A DNA stretch of 57,616 nt from a virus. The position numbers were made by a program, and so were the translations under genes. Under the pieces are notes generated by a model. It searched no databases and had not been told where the DNA came from. It was given only the letters and a program-made list of their open reading frames with translations. The stretch lies in IMG/VR virus record IMGVR_UViG_3300017956_002575, positions 1 through 57,616 of that record. The stretch is one strand, 5' to 3'. Shown here piece after piece: positions 8,302 through 16,016 of this stretch. Positions within the stretch are counted from its first letter, which is position 1; each line of letters opens with the position of its first letter.

Positions 8302-9178
8302 CTAAAACTCCTTTGTCTAAATAATTGTGGAAGCTAAGTCTGTTAGTGATACCTCCACGATTGTAATCGTTCCAAATTCCATTACCTAATCCAAAAAGGA
8401 CAGTAGAACTTGGTTCAGTATTTGTAAGATTACAAAATTTTATTTGTGTATCTTTATACTTGTTTACTATATAATCTGGTTCAAAATTTTTAATTAATTC
8501 TAAACCTAGTATTGCACCTAGTCTATTTTGATAGTTTGCTTTTTCATAAACAAATAATGTATCGTCATCATCTTTTCGTGTTAAACGCATACCAATTCGT
8601 GCGTGTGCAACAGGAAACATTTTACTCAAACTAAAAGTTATATCAGTAATACACTTATGAGTAAAATCAAATTCAAGTCCTGAACTAATTGTATAATATG
8701 CACAGTCTATTAGTACAGGAATACCTAATGCATCACAATTATGTAATATAAAATCCATTTGTTCATGTTTGTTTCCTGTGTCAGCAAAAGGATAACTTAT
8801 AATTACTGCATCGTTTTTATCAAGTTTAGTATCCTCAATATATGCCCAATCTAAATTGCTGTTTCGCCATGCAAGCTGATGGTACAAATATTCCGATTTA
8901 AAAATTCTAAACCGTCTGTTTAAATTTTTTAAATAAAATTTATCAAATGCTTCACTTGTGCCGTGCGAATAAACAGCATATTTGAATTCGTCTAGTCCTT
9001 TAAATGTATTAGGATGACGTTTAATCCATTCTAAATATTCTTTACAAAAAGTTCTGTTAATATCAACATCACCAAAGTTTTCTAAACTTATAGTTTTTAT
9101 AACATCTAGTACTGTGCTATCGTTTACAGCAGTAGAGTGTCCAAAAGGCAAATGTTTTTTATCATAAGTATAGCTCAT
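8279..9178 (-). CDS. PLP-dependent aminotransferase-fold protein (fold type I)
   Basis: Start placed at ATG 9178, which overlaps the preceding stop as ATGA; a longer GTG start at 9190 exists. In the 299-residue product the landmarks of fold type I are visible: GTSEAF (73-78) near the cofactor pocket, D158 in LIDCAYY to pair with the pyridine nitrogen, K186 in SLSKMFP for the Schiff base, and an ARIGMR segment for the phosphate. At about 300 residues it is about 100 shorter than usual aminotransferases, so the small domain is reduced. It could make the amino group that the neighbouring amidinotransferase then modifies (inference). Confidence 0.75.
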   Translation of the reverse strand: MSYTYDKKHLPFGHSTAVNDSTVLDVIKTISLENFGDVDINRTFCKEYLEWIKRHPNTFKGLDEFKYAVYSHGTSEAFDKFYLKNLNRRFRIFKSEYLYHQLAWRNSNLDWAYIEDTKLDKNDAVIISYPFADTGNKHEQMDFILHNCDALGIPVLIDCAYYTISSGLEFDFTHKCITDITFSLSKMFPVAHARIGMRLTRKDDDDTLFVYEKANYQNRLGAILGLELIKNFEPDYIVNKYKDTQIKFCNLTNTEPSSTVLFGLGNGIWNDYNRGGITNRLSFHNYLDKGVLDGSTIEQ

Positions 9179-9696
9179 TCGTCTAACCACGTAATTTGCA
9201 TTACTACAAAATCTGTAAAACCAAAGTTACCAACACCGTGCCAAGCGTATGCACTCCAAGAATATGTGTCTCCTACACTCCATTTAGTATGTGTATCATT
9301 TTTTATTTGTAGTACTTGTCCGGGTTCCCAGTCTGTGAGCATTACAATAGTTCTATTGATATTTTCTGATTGTACTTCTGTAATGTTGTTATAACGCACA
9401 AAAGTAGAATAGCTATCATAATGCATCCAAAGATTGTAACCAGGGGTAAGTTTTAAAAAGTTATAATGATGTTTTTTATCTTTGAAAGGTTCTATGTAAG
9501 AAGTTAATGTATCATCTAGTGTTGGAGAGAACGCCATAAAATGTTTAGAACATTCTTTTGGCATGTTAAGATTACGATAGTGCGATTCTAAGTTTAATTT
9601 TTTTACCGTAGCAAAATTTTCCCAAACATCATCTGCAGGGACTTCGTCTATCATATATGTCTCTTGCCAGTCAAAGACTGAATAATCTATACTCAT
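9175..9696 (-). CDS. 2OG-Fe(II) oxygenase-like protein A
   Basis: A compact 173-residue cupin-like protein. The iron ligands are H92 and D94 (MHYDS, an HxD motif) and H153 (AWHGVGNFG), the facial triad of 2-oxoglutarate/Fe(II) dioxygenases, as in aspartyl/asparaginyl beta-hydroxylases. The usual Arg that binds 2OG a few residues after the distal His is not evident (T161, D162), so cofactor use needs testing. The ATG directly follows the TAA of the upstream gene (stop 9697-9699). One of five such proteins here; substrate unknown. Confidence 0.7.
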   Translation of the reverse strand: MSIDYSVFDWQETYMIDEVPADDVWENFATVKKLNLESHYRNLNMPKECSKHFMAFSPTLDDTLTSYIEPFKDKKHHYNFLKLTPGYNLWMHYDSYSTFVRYNNITEVQSENINRTIVMLTDWEPGQVLQIKNDTHTKWSVGDTYSWSAYAWHGVGNFGFTDFVVMQITWLDE

Positions 9697-10938
9697 TTAT
9701 AACTCTAAATTTTTTATTTGCTGCTTATTATATATCAGCAACGATTGCATGTCTTGCTGGATCCTGGCTAGTTCTTCATTGCTATATGCTGCAATAGTAT
9801 CTATAACATCAAAAATTTTATACATACGTTTTGTATGATCAAATTCATCATCATAGGATTCGTCCCAATAATTACCAAAAGTTTTGAAGCCCATATCTTT
9901 TGCAGTTTGCAGAGACTTTGGCGGTCCAACAATTACAAAAGGCATATGGTTAAAAATTGCAGATAAAGTTTTATCGCTTATGTAACTAGTAATATCTAAA
10001 AAACTTGATTCATTTACAATACTACAGAATGCATCAGAATATATTGTGTTTGGCATATCTGGCACATTATCAAATTCTGGTAACTTAAATCTATCTAAAA
10101 TGTTGCCTTCTAATACTGTAGGATTTTTAACATTAACATCTAACGACAAAGGAACTGTTTCATTTAATTTTTTAAAACCATTCAGTAGCTTGTTATTAGG
10201 TTCGAACCAAATATTTCTTTTAAAGTTTTCTTGTGTAGATTTATAACTCCAACTAATTTTAGAGTTATAATTTTTAAGATATGCTGCTATGATATGTCTA
10301 TAAGGTTCATATCTCCAATTTGAATTAACAAACGTATATTTTATTTTTTGTTTTTGTACAACAGATTTATCAATATTTTGTTTTATGTACTGCTGTAAAA
10401 ATAAATCTTTCCATGCAAACTTTAAATTTTTATATCTCAAAAATGCTTTTGAAACACCGTGTTCAGAAGTATAAACTGTTACGTTATTTAAATTGTTGTT
10501 ATTAACAAAATCTTGTATACTATCTAATTGTCCGCAGCGTGGATTATTAAAAATTCCTGCGTTTATGCCATTATCATTATTAAGTTGCAAAAAGTTTTGT
10601 TTTGCCCTTCTTGAATGATATACTCTATCACTATCGTATTTCATTAGATTTTCAGTTAAAAAAATGTGCAAACCTTGTTTGTTTAAAAAATCAACTGTTG
10701 AGCTATCGTATTTTAGAGTGTTGAATTGCACTGACTCAAACGTATTGTTAAACATCATATAAGGAACATTTATATTTCCTAATAACTCTATATAATTTTT
10801 AAAGTCTTGTATCTTAGGAGAATAGAAATGTTCTTCGCCGCTATCGTAATCAGCTAATAACACACGACTACAGTCTTCCAATATTAAACATGAGGTTCCA
10901 TTGAAATTTTCTAATAAAATTATTCTATCAGATTTCAT
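9697..10938 (-). CDS. Glycosyltransferase-like protein, GT-B-type C-terminal half
   Basis: About 413 residues from ATG 10938 (a TTG at 10944 is also open). The C-terminal third contains a 'SDKTLSAIFNHMPFVIVGPPKSL' then 'FGNYWDESYDD' pattern that recurs in the protein at 27110-28366 (SEKMFKPIVFMQPF, then FGDYIDESYDD), so the two are paralogues. The segment with conserved Glu/Asp and Gly/Pro turns resembles the donor-binding region of GT-B glycosyltransferases. The N-terminal half is diverged and Asn-rich. The call as glycosyltransferase rests on pattern and context, not on a verified fold. It overlaps the upstream 2OG-like gene by about 11 bases. Confidence 0.5.
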   Translation of the reverse strand: MKSDRIILLENFNGTSCLILEDCSRVLLADYDSGEEHFYSPKIQDFKNYIELLGNINVPYMMFNNTFESVQFNTLKYDSSTVDFLNKQGLHIFLTENLMKYDSDRVYHSRRAKQNFLQLNNDNGINAGIFNNPRCGQLDSIQDFVNNNNLNNVTVYTSEHGVSKAFLRYKNLKFAWKDLFLQQYIKQNIDKSVVQKQKIKYTFVNSNWRYEPYRHIIAAYLKNYNSKISWSYKSTQENFKRNIWFEPNNKLLNGFKKLNETVPLSLDVNVKNPTVLEGNILDRFKLPEFDNVPDMPNTIYSDAFCSIVNESSFLDITSYISDKTLSAIFNHMPFVIVGPPKSLQTAKDMGFKTFGNYWDESYDDEFDHTKRMYKIFDVIDTIAAYSNEELARIQQDMQSLLIYNKQQIKNLEL

Positions 10939-11428
10939 TAACAATGCCTGTAACTTGTAAAGTATATCTATTGTGCATACCTAAATTTATAGCACTGTGA
11001 GGTGTTTCACCTTGCCAAGATTTAACGTTGCCCGATTTCCAATTTGTAAAACAGTCGTTGTTTACAACTAGCATATGCCCTGGTACACTATCTTCTAAAA
11101 ATATGACGTAGCGTTTTATGTTGTTTAAATCTGTAACATTATATTTTTTAGAATAAAATCCATATTTGTCTTGATGTACTGGAAGATAGTTACCAGGAAC
11201 TAATCGATGTATTGCAATGCCAATATGTTTAAGATTAGGAAAATAAGATTTAACTGTTTCTGTAAATTCATTGGTATACGACAATTGATATACATCAATT
11301 GTTAATTTTTCTAAATCGTGTCCACTGTTTTTCCAATGTTCAACTTGATTAGGATCTTTGAAATGTTCAGTAGTATAGTTGAGTTTTTTATAGAAATCAT
11401 TCCAAAAAGGTTCAATATGCACAGTCAT
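10928..11428 (-). CDS. 2OG-Fe(II) oxygenase-like protein B
   Basis: 166 residues with H85-x-D87 (LPVHQDKYG), distal H144 (ETPHSAINLG) and R154 (HNRYTLQVTG) ten residues later, the full iron and 2-oxoglutarate binding set of Asp/Asn-hydroxylase-type enzymes. It opens a minus-strand operon of seven genes running to the SGNH-like gene at 4967. A TATAAATA box lies only four bases upstream of its ATG (11433-11440), back to back with another box serving the divergent gene. Its substrate is unknown; sugar, lipid or peptide hydroxylation are possible. Confidence 0.78.
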   Translation of the reverse strand: MTVHIEPFWNDFYKKLNYTTEHFKDPNQVEHWKNSGHDLEKLTIDVYQLSYTNEFTETVKSYFPNLKHIGIAIHRLVPGNYLPVHQDKYGFYSKKYNVTDLNNIKRYVIFLEDSVPGHMLVVNNDCFTNWKSGNVKSWQGETPHSAINLGMHNRYTLQVTGIVNEI

Positions 11429-11432
11429 AACG

Positions 11433-11440
11433 TATTTATA
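11433..11440 (-). promoter_or_regulatory. Possible T4-like late box on minus strand
   Basis: Reads TATAAATA on the minus strand, an exact late-promoter match, in the 38-base gap between divergent genes. It is four bases from the ATG at 11428, so initiation from the usual position would fall at or just inside the coding start and give a leaderless or slightly truncated message. Chance is possible in AT-rich DNA. Confidence 0.3.
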
Positions 11441-11454
11441 ACCCTACTTTATAT

Positions 11455-11462
11455 CATAAATA
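11455..11462 (+). promoter_or_regulatory. Possible late box (CATAAATA) on plus strand
   Basis: One mismatch from TATAAATA, four bases before the plus-strand ATG at 11467, mirroring the minus-strand box at 11433-11440. The symmetry of the two boxes is the main argument for function; the very short distance to the start codon is the main argument against. Confidence 0.25.
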
Positions 11463-11466
11463 TGTT

Positions 11467-12150
11467 ATGATTGAAAGAATTTCACTTGTTGTTTCAAACA
11501 AATTAATGGATGAAGCACGTAACTCCTTACCCAATATTGATTTTAAATTAAGTTTAAATCAACCTACTGGTGATTTCTTTTACGATCCTTGGGAAATTAA
11601 AGACGAATTTAAAAATACTGTTTGGGAAGAAATTATTGATAGTTTGCCTAGCGATCGAGGCGAAGCTAGAATTATAAAACTAGACATTAAAACGTGTTAT
11701 GCTATGCATTCTGACATTGATGATAGATGGCATTTGGCATTACAAAAAGGTGAAAGCTATCTAGTAGACTTAGACAAAAAAGACATGCACCAAACACTGC
11801 CAGGTATTTGGTATATTATGGATGCCGGAAGACTACATAGTGCAGTAAATTTTGGAGATGCTAGTAGATATCAATTGGTTGTTAGAAAACTACTGAATAA
11901 AAATACACTAACTGCTCCAGTAGGAGTAAATTTATCTATTAACAATCCTCCTGAAAATTATAGATATGTTGTAGATCAATTTATTAGTCCAAAGTTAAAT
12001 TACTGGAACAAAAATAATAAATTATCAAATTTCAAACAAAATAACGACAAATCAATTTCTTTTATGTTAGAAAAAGATTCAATATCTGAATTAGAAAAAG
12101 CAGTAGACAAACTTAACTTAGACACAAGAGTAATTTATGACTCCATTTAA
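11467..12150 (+). CDS. 2OG-Fe(II) oxygenase-like protein C
   Basis: 227 residues. The N-terminal two thirds are the oxygenase-like domain: H81-x-D83 (MHSDIDDRWH), distal H124 (RLHSAVNFG) and R134 (ASRYQLVVRK). The remaining 80 residues are an extra Asn/Lys-rich segment not seen in the other copies, perhaps for substrate or partner binding. It overlaps the next gene (kinase-like) by 14 bases, so the two are translated together. The substrate is unknown. It is divergently arranged from oxygenase-like B across a 38-base gap. Confidence 0.72.
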   Translation: MIERISLVVSNKLMDEARNSLPNIDFKLSLNQPTGDFFYDPWEIKDEFKNTVWEEIIDSLPSDRGEARIIKLDIKTCYAMHSDIDDRWHLALQKGESYLVDLDKKDMHQTLPGIWYIMDAGRLHSAVNFGDASRYQLVVRKLLNKNTLTAPVGVNLSINNPPENYRYVVDQFISPKLNYWNKNNKLSNFKQNNDKSISFMLEKDSISELEKAVDKLNLDTRVIYDSI

Positions 12151-12691
12151 AAAATATATAGATGGCAACTTATGTCAAGCAACACCTATATATGACGGGC
12201 TTTATGACGATGACACATTTGTAATGAAATTTAAAGATTCGTTTTGGTTTAACCAAGAAATAAGAGGCATAGGATTAATATCTCACAAATGGTATGCTCC
12301 TGAGATTACTTCTGTTAACTCTTTAGAAAAAGAAATTAAATTTAAGTGGTATGATACTAATCTAAATCATTTATTTCATTTTAACAAAAATTTACCAAAT
12401 GACTGGAGAGAACAAATTAAGTATATTCTACAAGACTTAAAGGATGCAGGATTATATAAACTTAATATATATCCACATACTTTTTTTGTAAAAAACGATA
12501 AAATTTGTATAATGGATTTACATGCCTGTCTATGTCACGATGACGAAATAAAACAAGATGCTATTGGAGATGTTATAAACGACAAAAATAGATTTCAATT
12601 TGAAAACGGCATTTTAAATATCAAAGATACATATGAATATACAATAAAACAAAACATAGGAAACTGGCCTGGGAATTTTTTAAATGGTTAA
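12137..12691 (+). CDS. Kinase-like hypothetical protein 1
   Basis: 184 residues, function not recognised with certainty. The C-terminal half has LYKLNIYPHTFFVKNDKI followed by IMDLHA, an arrangement reminiscent of the catalytic loop and DFG region of small-molecule/RIO-type kinases, but the expected HxD is replaced, so it may be catalytically dead or simply unrelated. The protein at 14072-14764 has the same order (LHKYSMHPSSYFVIDGKL), suggesting a shared family. It sits between two 2OG-type oxygenase-like genes, overlapping both by 14 and 8 bases, which implies joint function. Confidence 0.45.
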   Translation: MTPFKKYIDGNLCQATPIYDGLYDDDTFVMKFKDSFWFNQEIRGIGLISHKWYAPEITSVNSLEKEIKFKWYDTNLNHLFHFNKNLPNDWREQIKYILQDLKDAGLYKLNIYPHTFFVKNDKICIMDLHACLCHDDEIKQDAIGDVINDKNRFQFENGILNIKDTYEYTIKQNIGNWPGNFLNG

Positions 12692-13232
12692 ATTTATAGG
12701 AAACTGTAATAACATAATAGACTGGAATGCAGTTATTGAATGTGTAAACAATTCTACACCTGCGTACATAGGTCCAAGACACGATGTAGGACATCATGTA
12801 GAAGGTGTTCAGGAAGTTGCAGCACCGTTGCGTGATGCAGGTTATAAATTTAAAGCAGAAGGCGGTAATGCTAGTTGGGAAATGCATTTTCCGGGCGAAC
12901 AATTCCCCAAAGAAATAGTTACAACATTTATGGATTTTGTCGGAATGAAATCGTATATAAATTGTTGGATTAGTAAAGTATTACCAGGCGATGTTGCACC
13001 GTGGCATTGGGATATTACAGATGACGAAAAAACGTTAGATGCTAGTGGAGATCTTAAAAGATTTCATTGTCATATAGATATTCCTAGACCTGGACATATT
13101 TTTATTTTAGACGATACTTGTTTATATAATGAAGCACAAGGAAATGTATATCAATGGCCAGATAGAAAAAGCTGGCATGCTGGTGCAAATGCAGGACTAA
13201 CTCCAAAGTATCTTTTTAATATATGGGGTTAA
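12684..13232 (+). CDS. 2OG-Fe(II) oxygenase-like protein D
   Basis: 182 residues. H108-x-D110 lies in APWHWDITDDE, the distal H165 in SWHAGANAG, and K175 stands where Arg usually binds 2-oxoglutarate. A 'GWHWD'-like start and the RPGHIFILDD strand are typical for the Asp/Asn-hydroxylase-like jelly roll. It starts eight bases inside the kinase-like gene, and its last four bases overlap the convergent gene at 13229. Substrate unknown. Confidence 0.75.
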   Translation: MVKFIGNCNNIIDWNAVIECVNNSTPAYIGPRHDVGHHVEGVQEVAAPLRDAGYKFKAEGGNASWEMHFPGEQFPKEIVTTFMDFVGMKSYINCWISKVLPGDVAPWHWDITDDEKTLDASGDLKRFHCHIDIPRPGHIFILDDTCLYNEAQGNVYQWPDRKSWHAGANAGLTPKYLFNIWG

Positions 13233-14044
13233 TAAAATTCTAAAGTATTTATACCAAGTACTTTTCTAAACTCTGGTGTAAACTTACAATCAACTCGCAT
13301 ACCGTATTCAATTTCTTTAGATTCTTCACCTCCATGCCAATCTTGGTCATTCCAAAAACCTGCATGACAATTTAGATAGTGCTTGTTTTGTGTTTCTGGA
13401 TCCCATATATAAAATCCTCTTTTTGTACGATAGCGTATGTGTATAAATTCGTTGTTGTGCGGACTATATTGTTTATCGTCCATGACGCCATTGTTTGCAT
13501 CTAAATCTCTGTGTTCAAATGCTCTTCCGTTATGATCACAATGAAAAAATATCACACGTCCTATTTGATCAATAACACCTTCTGTAACTAAATTTTCTAC
13601 CCATTTAACTGCTCCTGGAAAATATGAGCTTTCTTCTGTTTTTTGACGTTCGGCATTGCGTTCGTTCCAATCGCCTTCATTCCATAAAAAATAATATATG
13701 TAAGGATCGTTAGCATCTAGAGTAGCTTTTAAATAACGTGTAAAAATATTTCGTTGTTTATAGTCACCAAAATTAGTAGGTAATATTTTATTGCCTTCTA
13801 TCTTAATAGGATTATCGTCTGGTAATGCTTGATATTCTTCCCATGCCTTGTATATAGGCTTCCAATTAATAGTGTAACTACAATCTTTCCAATCAAACCC
13901 GGGTGCCATCCACGTGCCTTCTTTTGCATAATCTCGTGCTAGTGCAAATCCTCGACATATTTCAGGATGCAAATTTTTGAATCCTTCTATGTCTAAGTAA
14001 GGATCTAAGTTAATATACGGTTTTCCGCCAATTCCTCTTATCAT
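13229..14044 (-). CDS. 2OG-Fe(II) oxygenase-like protein E, larger
   Basis: 271 residues, the longest of the group. The iron site can be H178-x-D180 (FEHRDLDANNG), H237 (DWHGGEE) and R250 (GMRVDCKF), with a strand RTKRGFYIWDP between. The first 130 residues are an added domain rich in aromatic residues (WKDCSYTINWKPIYKAW) of unknown role. It is transcribed alone on the minus strand, convergent with oxygenase-like D and divergent from the kinase-like gene across a 27-base gap holding a perfect inverted repeat. Compared with copies A-D the assignment is less certain because spacing differs. Confidence 0.6.
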   Translation of the reverse strand: MIRGIGGKPYINLDPYLDIEGFKNLHPEICRGFALARDYAKEGTWMAPGFDWKDCSYTINWKPIYKAWEEYQALPDDNPIKIEGNKILPTNFGDYKQRNIFTRYLKATLDANDPYIYYFLWNEGDWNERNAERQKTEESSYFPGAVKWVENLVTEGVIDQIGRVIFFHCDHNGRAFEHRDLDANNGVMDDKQYSPHNNEFIHIRYRTKRGFYIWDPETQNKHYLNCHAGFWNDQDWHGGEESKEIEYGMRVDCKFTPEFRKVLGINTLEFY

Positions 14045-14047
14045 ATA

Positions 14048-14068
14048 ACTACTTATGCGGTAAGTAGT
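14048..14068. repeat. Perfect 8-bp inverted repeat in a divergent gap
   Basis: Left arm 14048-14055 (ACTACTTA) and right arm 14061-14068 (TAAGTAGT) are exact reverse complements around a five-base spacer (TGCGG). It fills most of the 27-base gap between the divergent start codons at 14044 and 14072. That position suits an operator for a dimeric regulator, or a hairpin blocking the 5' ends of both messages. Confidence 0.6.
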
Positions 14069-14071
14069 AGT

Positions 14072-14764
14072 ATGAATACTAAGTTTGAGTATTATTTTAA
14101 CGACATACCCGGAACTGGACTCTGTAGAAACAATTTAATTTATACAAGTCTTGTTGATTCTAATTTGACTACATTTGTACAATGGTATTATAATGACGGA
14201 GAATACCATAAAGGACAAAATCAAGTAGTTGATCCTAGTCTAATGCAAGAAAAATTTGATAGAGAAGTAAAATACTTAACTCTAATGACTGAAAATTTTC
14301 CCGAGCTTGTTCCTAAAATAAAAGAGATTGATACTACAAACCGTAAAATTTATTTAGAAATTGACGGAAAAGATTTTTGGAATCGTGCAGGTTGCTTAAC
14401 AGAAAATTATGATAATGTGTTACCGGACTGGCAAGATCAAATGATCGAAATAATTAATGCACATAAAAGTTTAGGCCTTCACAAATATTCAATGCATCCT
14501 TCAAGTTATTTTGTAATAGATGGAAAACTAAAAAGTATTAATTACTTTTTTACATACCATAACACCGAACCTAACTTTAGTATTGCAGATGTAGAAAGTC
14601 ACATATACAGTACACGTCAAGATAAAATGCGAGAGCATTTAGAAACTTTAGGTATTGAGTGGAATACTCCGCAGACATTCGAAACTATGGATAAATTATG
14701 CTGGAATAGTTTTAGAAATAATTATCCTATAGAGTTTATAGAAAGAGTTTTACAAAAAATATGA
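14072..14764 (+). CDS. Kinase-like hypothetical protein 2
   Basis: 230 residues. The N-terminal part has a strand-rich region followed by FDREVKYLTLMTENFPELVP, like the Glu-containing helix C of kinase-like folds, and YLEIDG, like a hinge. The LHKYSMHPSSYFVIDGKLKS segment aligns with the same region of the protein at 12137-12691, but the catalytic Asp positions are not conserved (SINYFF in place of a DFG-like motif). A phosphotransferase fold without usual catalysis is the most economical reading; function unknown. The stop TGA overlaps the ATG of the QueC-like gene. Confidence 0.45.
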   Translation: MNTKFEYYFNDIPGTGLCRNNLIYTSLVDSNLTTFVQWYYNDGEYHKGQNQVVDPSLMQEKFDREVKYLTLMTENFPELVPKIKEIDTTNRKIYLEIDGKDFWNRAGCLTENYDNVLPDWQDQMIEIINAHKSLGLHKYSMHPSSYFVIDGKLKSINYFFTYHNTEPNFSIADVESHIYSTRQDKMREHLETLGIEWNTPQTFETMDKLCWNSFRNNYPIEFIERVLQKI

Positions 14765-15441
14765 ATTTATACTTAAATCCAAAATGGCAGAGAATTGGAA
14801 TTAGTCTTAGTGGAGGAGCAGATAGTGCTTTATTAGCATACCTTATCTTAAAACAAACTAATGCCGAAATATTTTTTACTACACAAATACGTATGTGGAA
14901 GTCGAGACCTTGGCAAGGATATATTGCAAGACAAGTAGTACGTTGGTTTAAATTTAATTTTCCGCACACAATACATCACATTGAAGGATTTATTCCTCCA
15001 GAAATGGAAGAACCGCATACTACAAATATAAAAGACGAATACGGTAAAATTAAACCTGGTAATAGAATTATACTTAGGGCGCATAATGAATATATTGCAC
15101 ACGAACACAAATTAGATGCTTGGTTTGCAGGAGTAAATAAAAATCCAGACATAGAAATACCCGGAGCATTATCTGAAAGAGACGAAGGTACGTTACCTGT
15201 ACATATGGAACATATGGGAGTTGACATTTATCATCCTTTCGTGTATACTAGTAAAGACTGGATTATAAAACAGTACTATGAAAATAAAATAGAAGATTTA
15301 TTAAATTTAACTCGAAGTTGCGAAGGCGAGTTTGAAGGATTAGATTATACTACATGGACTCCGGGTAAAAATGTACCCACTTGCGGAGAATGTTTTTGGT
15401 GTAAAGAAAGAGAATGGGCTATTAACAAATGTCAAGATTAA
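14761..15441 (+). CDS. QueC-like PP-loop ATPase
   Basis: 226 residues, near QueC length. The PP-loop SGGADSALLAY (17-27) binds ATP for adenylation. A Cys set near the C-terminus, one Cys in TRSCEGEF followed by CGECFWC, matches the four-cysteine zinc site of QueC, which makes 7-cyano-7-deazaguanine. The middle is diverged, and no QueD, QueE or FolE partner is in the window, so it may adenylate another acid (amide/nitrile or thiolation chemistry). It starts by ATGA overlap and its end overlaps the next SGNH-like gene by 13 bases. Confidence 0.72.
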   Translation: MNLYLNPKWQRIGISLSGGADSALLAYLILKQTNAEIFFTTQIRMWKSRPWQGYIARQVVRWFKFNFPHTIHHIEGFIPPEMEEPHTTNIKDEYGKIKPGNRIILRAHNEYIAHEHKLDAWFAGVNKNPDIEIPGALSERDEGTLPVHMEHMGVDIYHPFVYTSKDWIIKQYYENKIEDLLNLTRSCEGEFEGLDYTTWTPGKNVPTCGECFWCKEREWAINKCQD

Positions 15442-16016
15442 TTACCTTCGGTTGTTCTTACACTTGGGGAGCCGGGTTACCTGGAGATGGTCTTTTTCCA
15501 AGCAAATTATCATGGCCAGTTTTAGTAGCTGAAGAATTAAACTTAGAGTTAATAAACAAAGGAGAACCTTCTGCTAGTAACACAGAAATATTATATGAGA
15601 TTTTAACATTTGATTATAAACCAACAGATATTATTGTAATTATGTGGACACATACACATAGAGATTTAATTTTTAGTAAATGGGGTGCTAGATTTAAGTC
15701 ATTAAGAAAAAGATTTAATGCTTCAAAAAAAGATAAATCTTGGCAAAAAATGATGAACAAAACAGATTATAATACAAAAAGTTGGTTGTGTATTCATCAT
15801 GCAGATCTTTTTTTAAGATCAAAAAATTTAAAATATTTACACTATCCATTTTCTATACACGAGTTGTCTAAATGCACAATTAAAGGATTAGAAATTTCAA
15901 ATTTTTGCAAAGATGGTATGGTTTTGTTAGACAAAGGGACAGATAATTTACATCCTGGTATACGATCTCATAAAGCTACTAGTAAGAATATAGTTAAGGT
16001 ATTAAATGAAAAATAA
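15429..16016 (+). CDS. SGNH/GDSL hydrolase-like protein, short
   Basis: 195 residues with ITFGCSYTWGAG at the N-terminus (Cys in place of Asp before the nucleophile Ser of GDS) and DNLHPGIRSH near the C-terminus, the Asp-x-x-His-Pro catalytic pair. The small size and a basic middle (KRFNASKKDKSWQK) set it apart from the other two copies. It probably acts as an esterase or O-acyl-modifying enzyme in the cytoplasm; no signal peptide is seen. It overlaps both neighbours, so it is co-translated with the QueC-like and radical SAM genes. Confidence 0.7.
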   Translation: MSRLITFGCSYTWGAGLPGDGLFPSKLSWPVLVAEELNLELINKGEPSASNTEILYEILTFDYKPTDIIVIMWTHTHRDLIFSKWGARFKSLRKRFNASKKDKSWQKMMNKTDYNTKSWLCIHHADLFLRSKNLKYLHYPFSIHELSKCTIKGLEISNFCKDGMVLLDKGTDNLHPGIRSHKATSKNIVKVLNEK

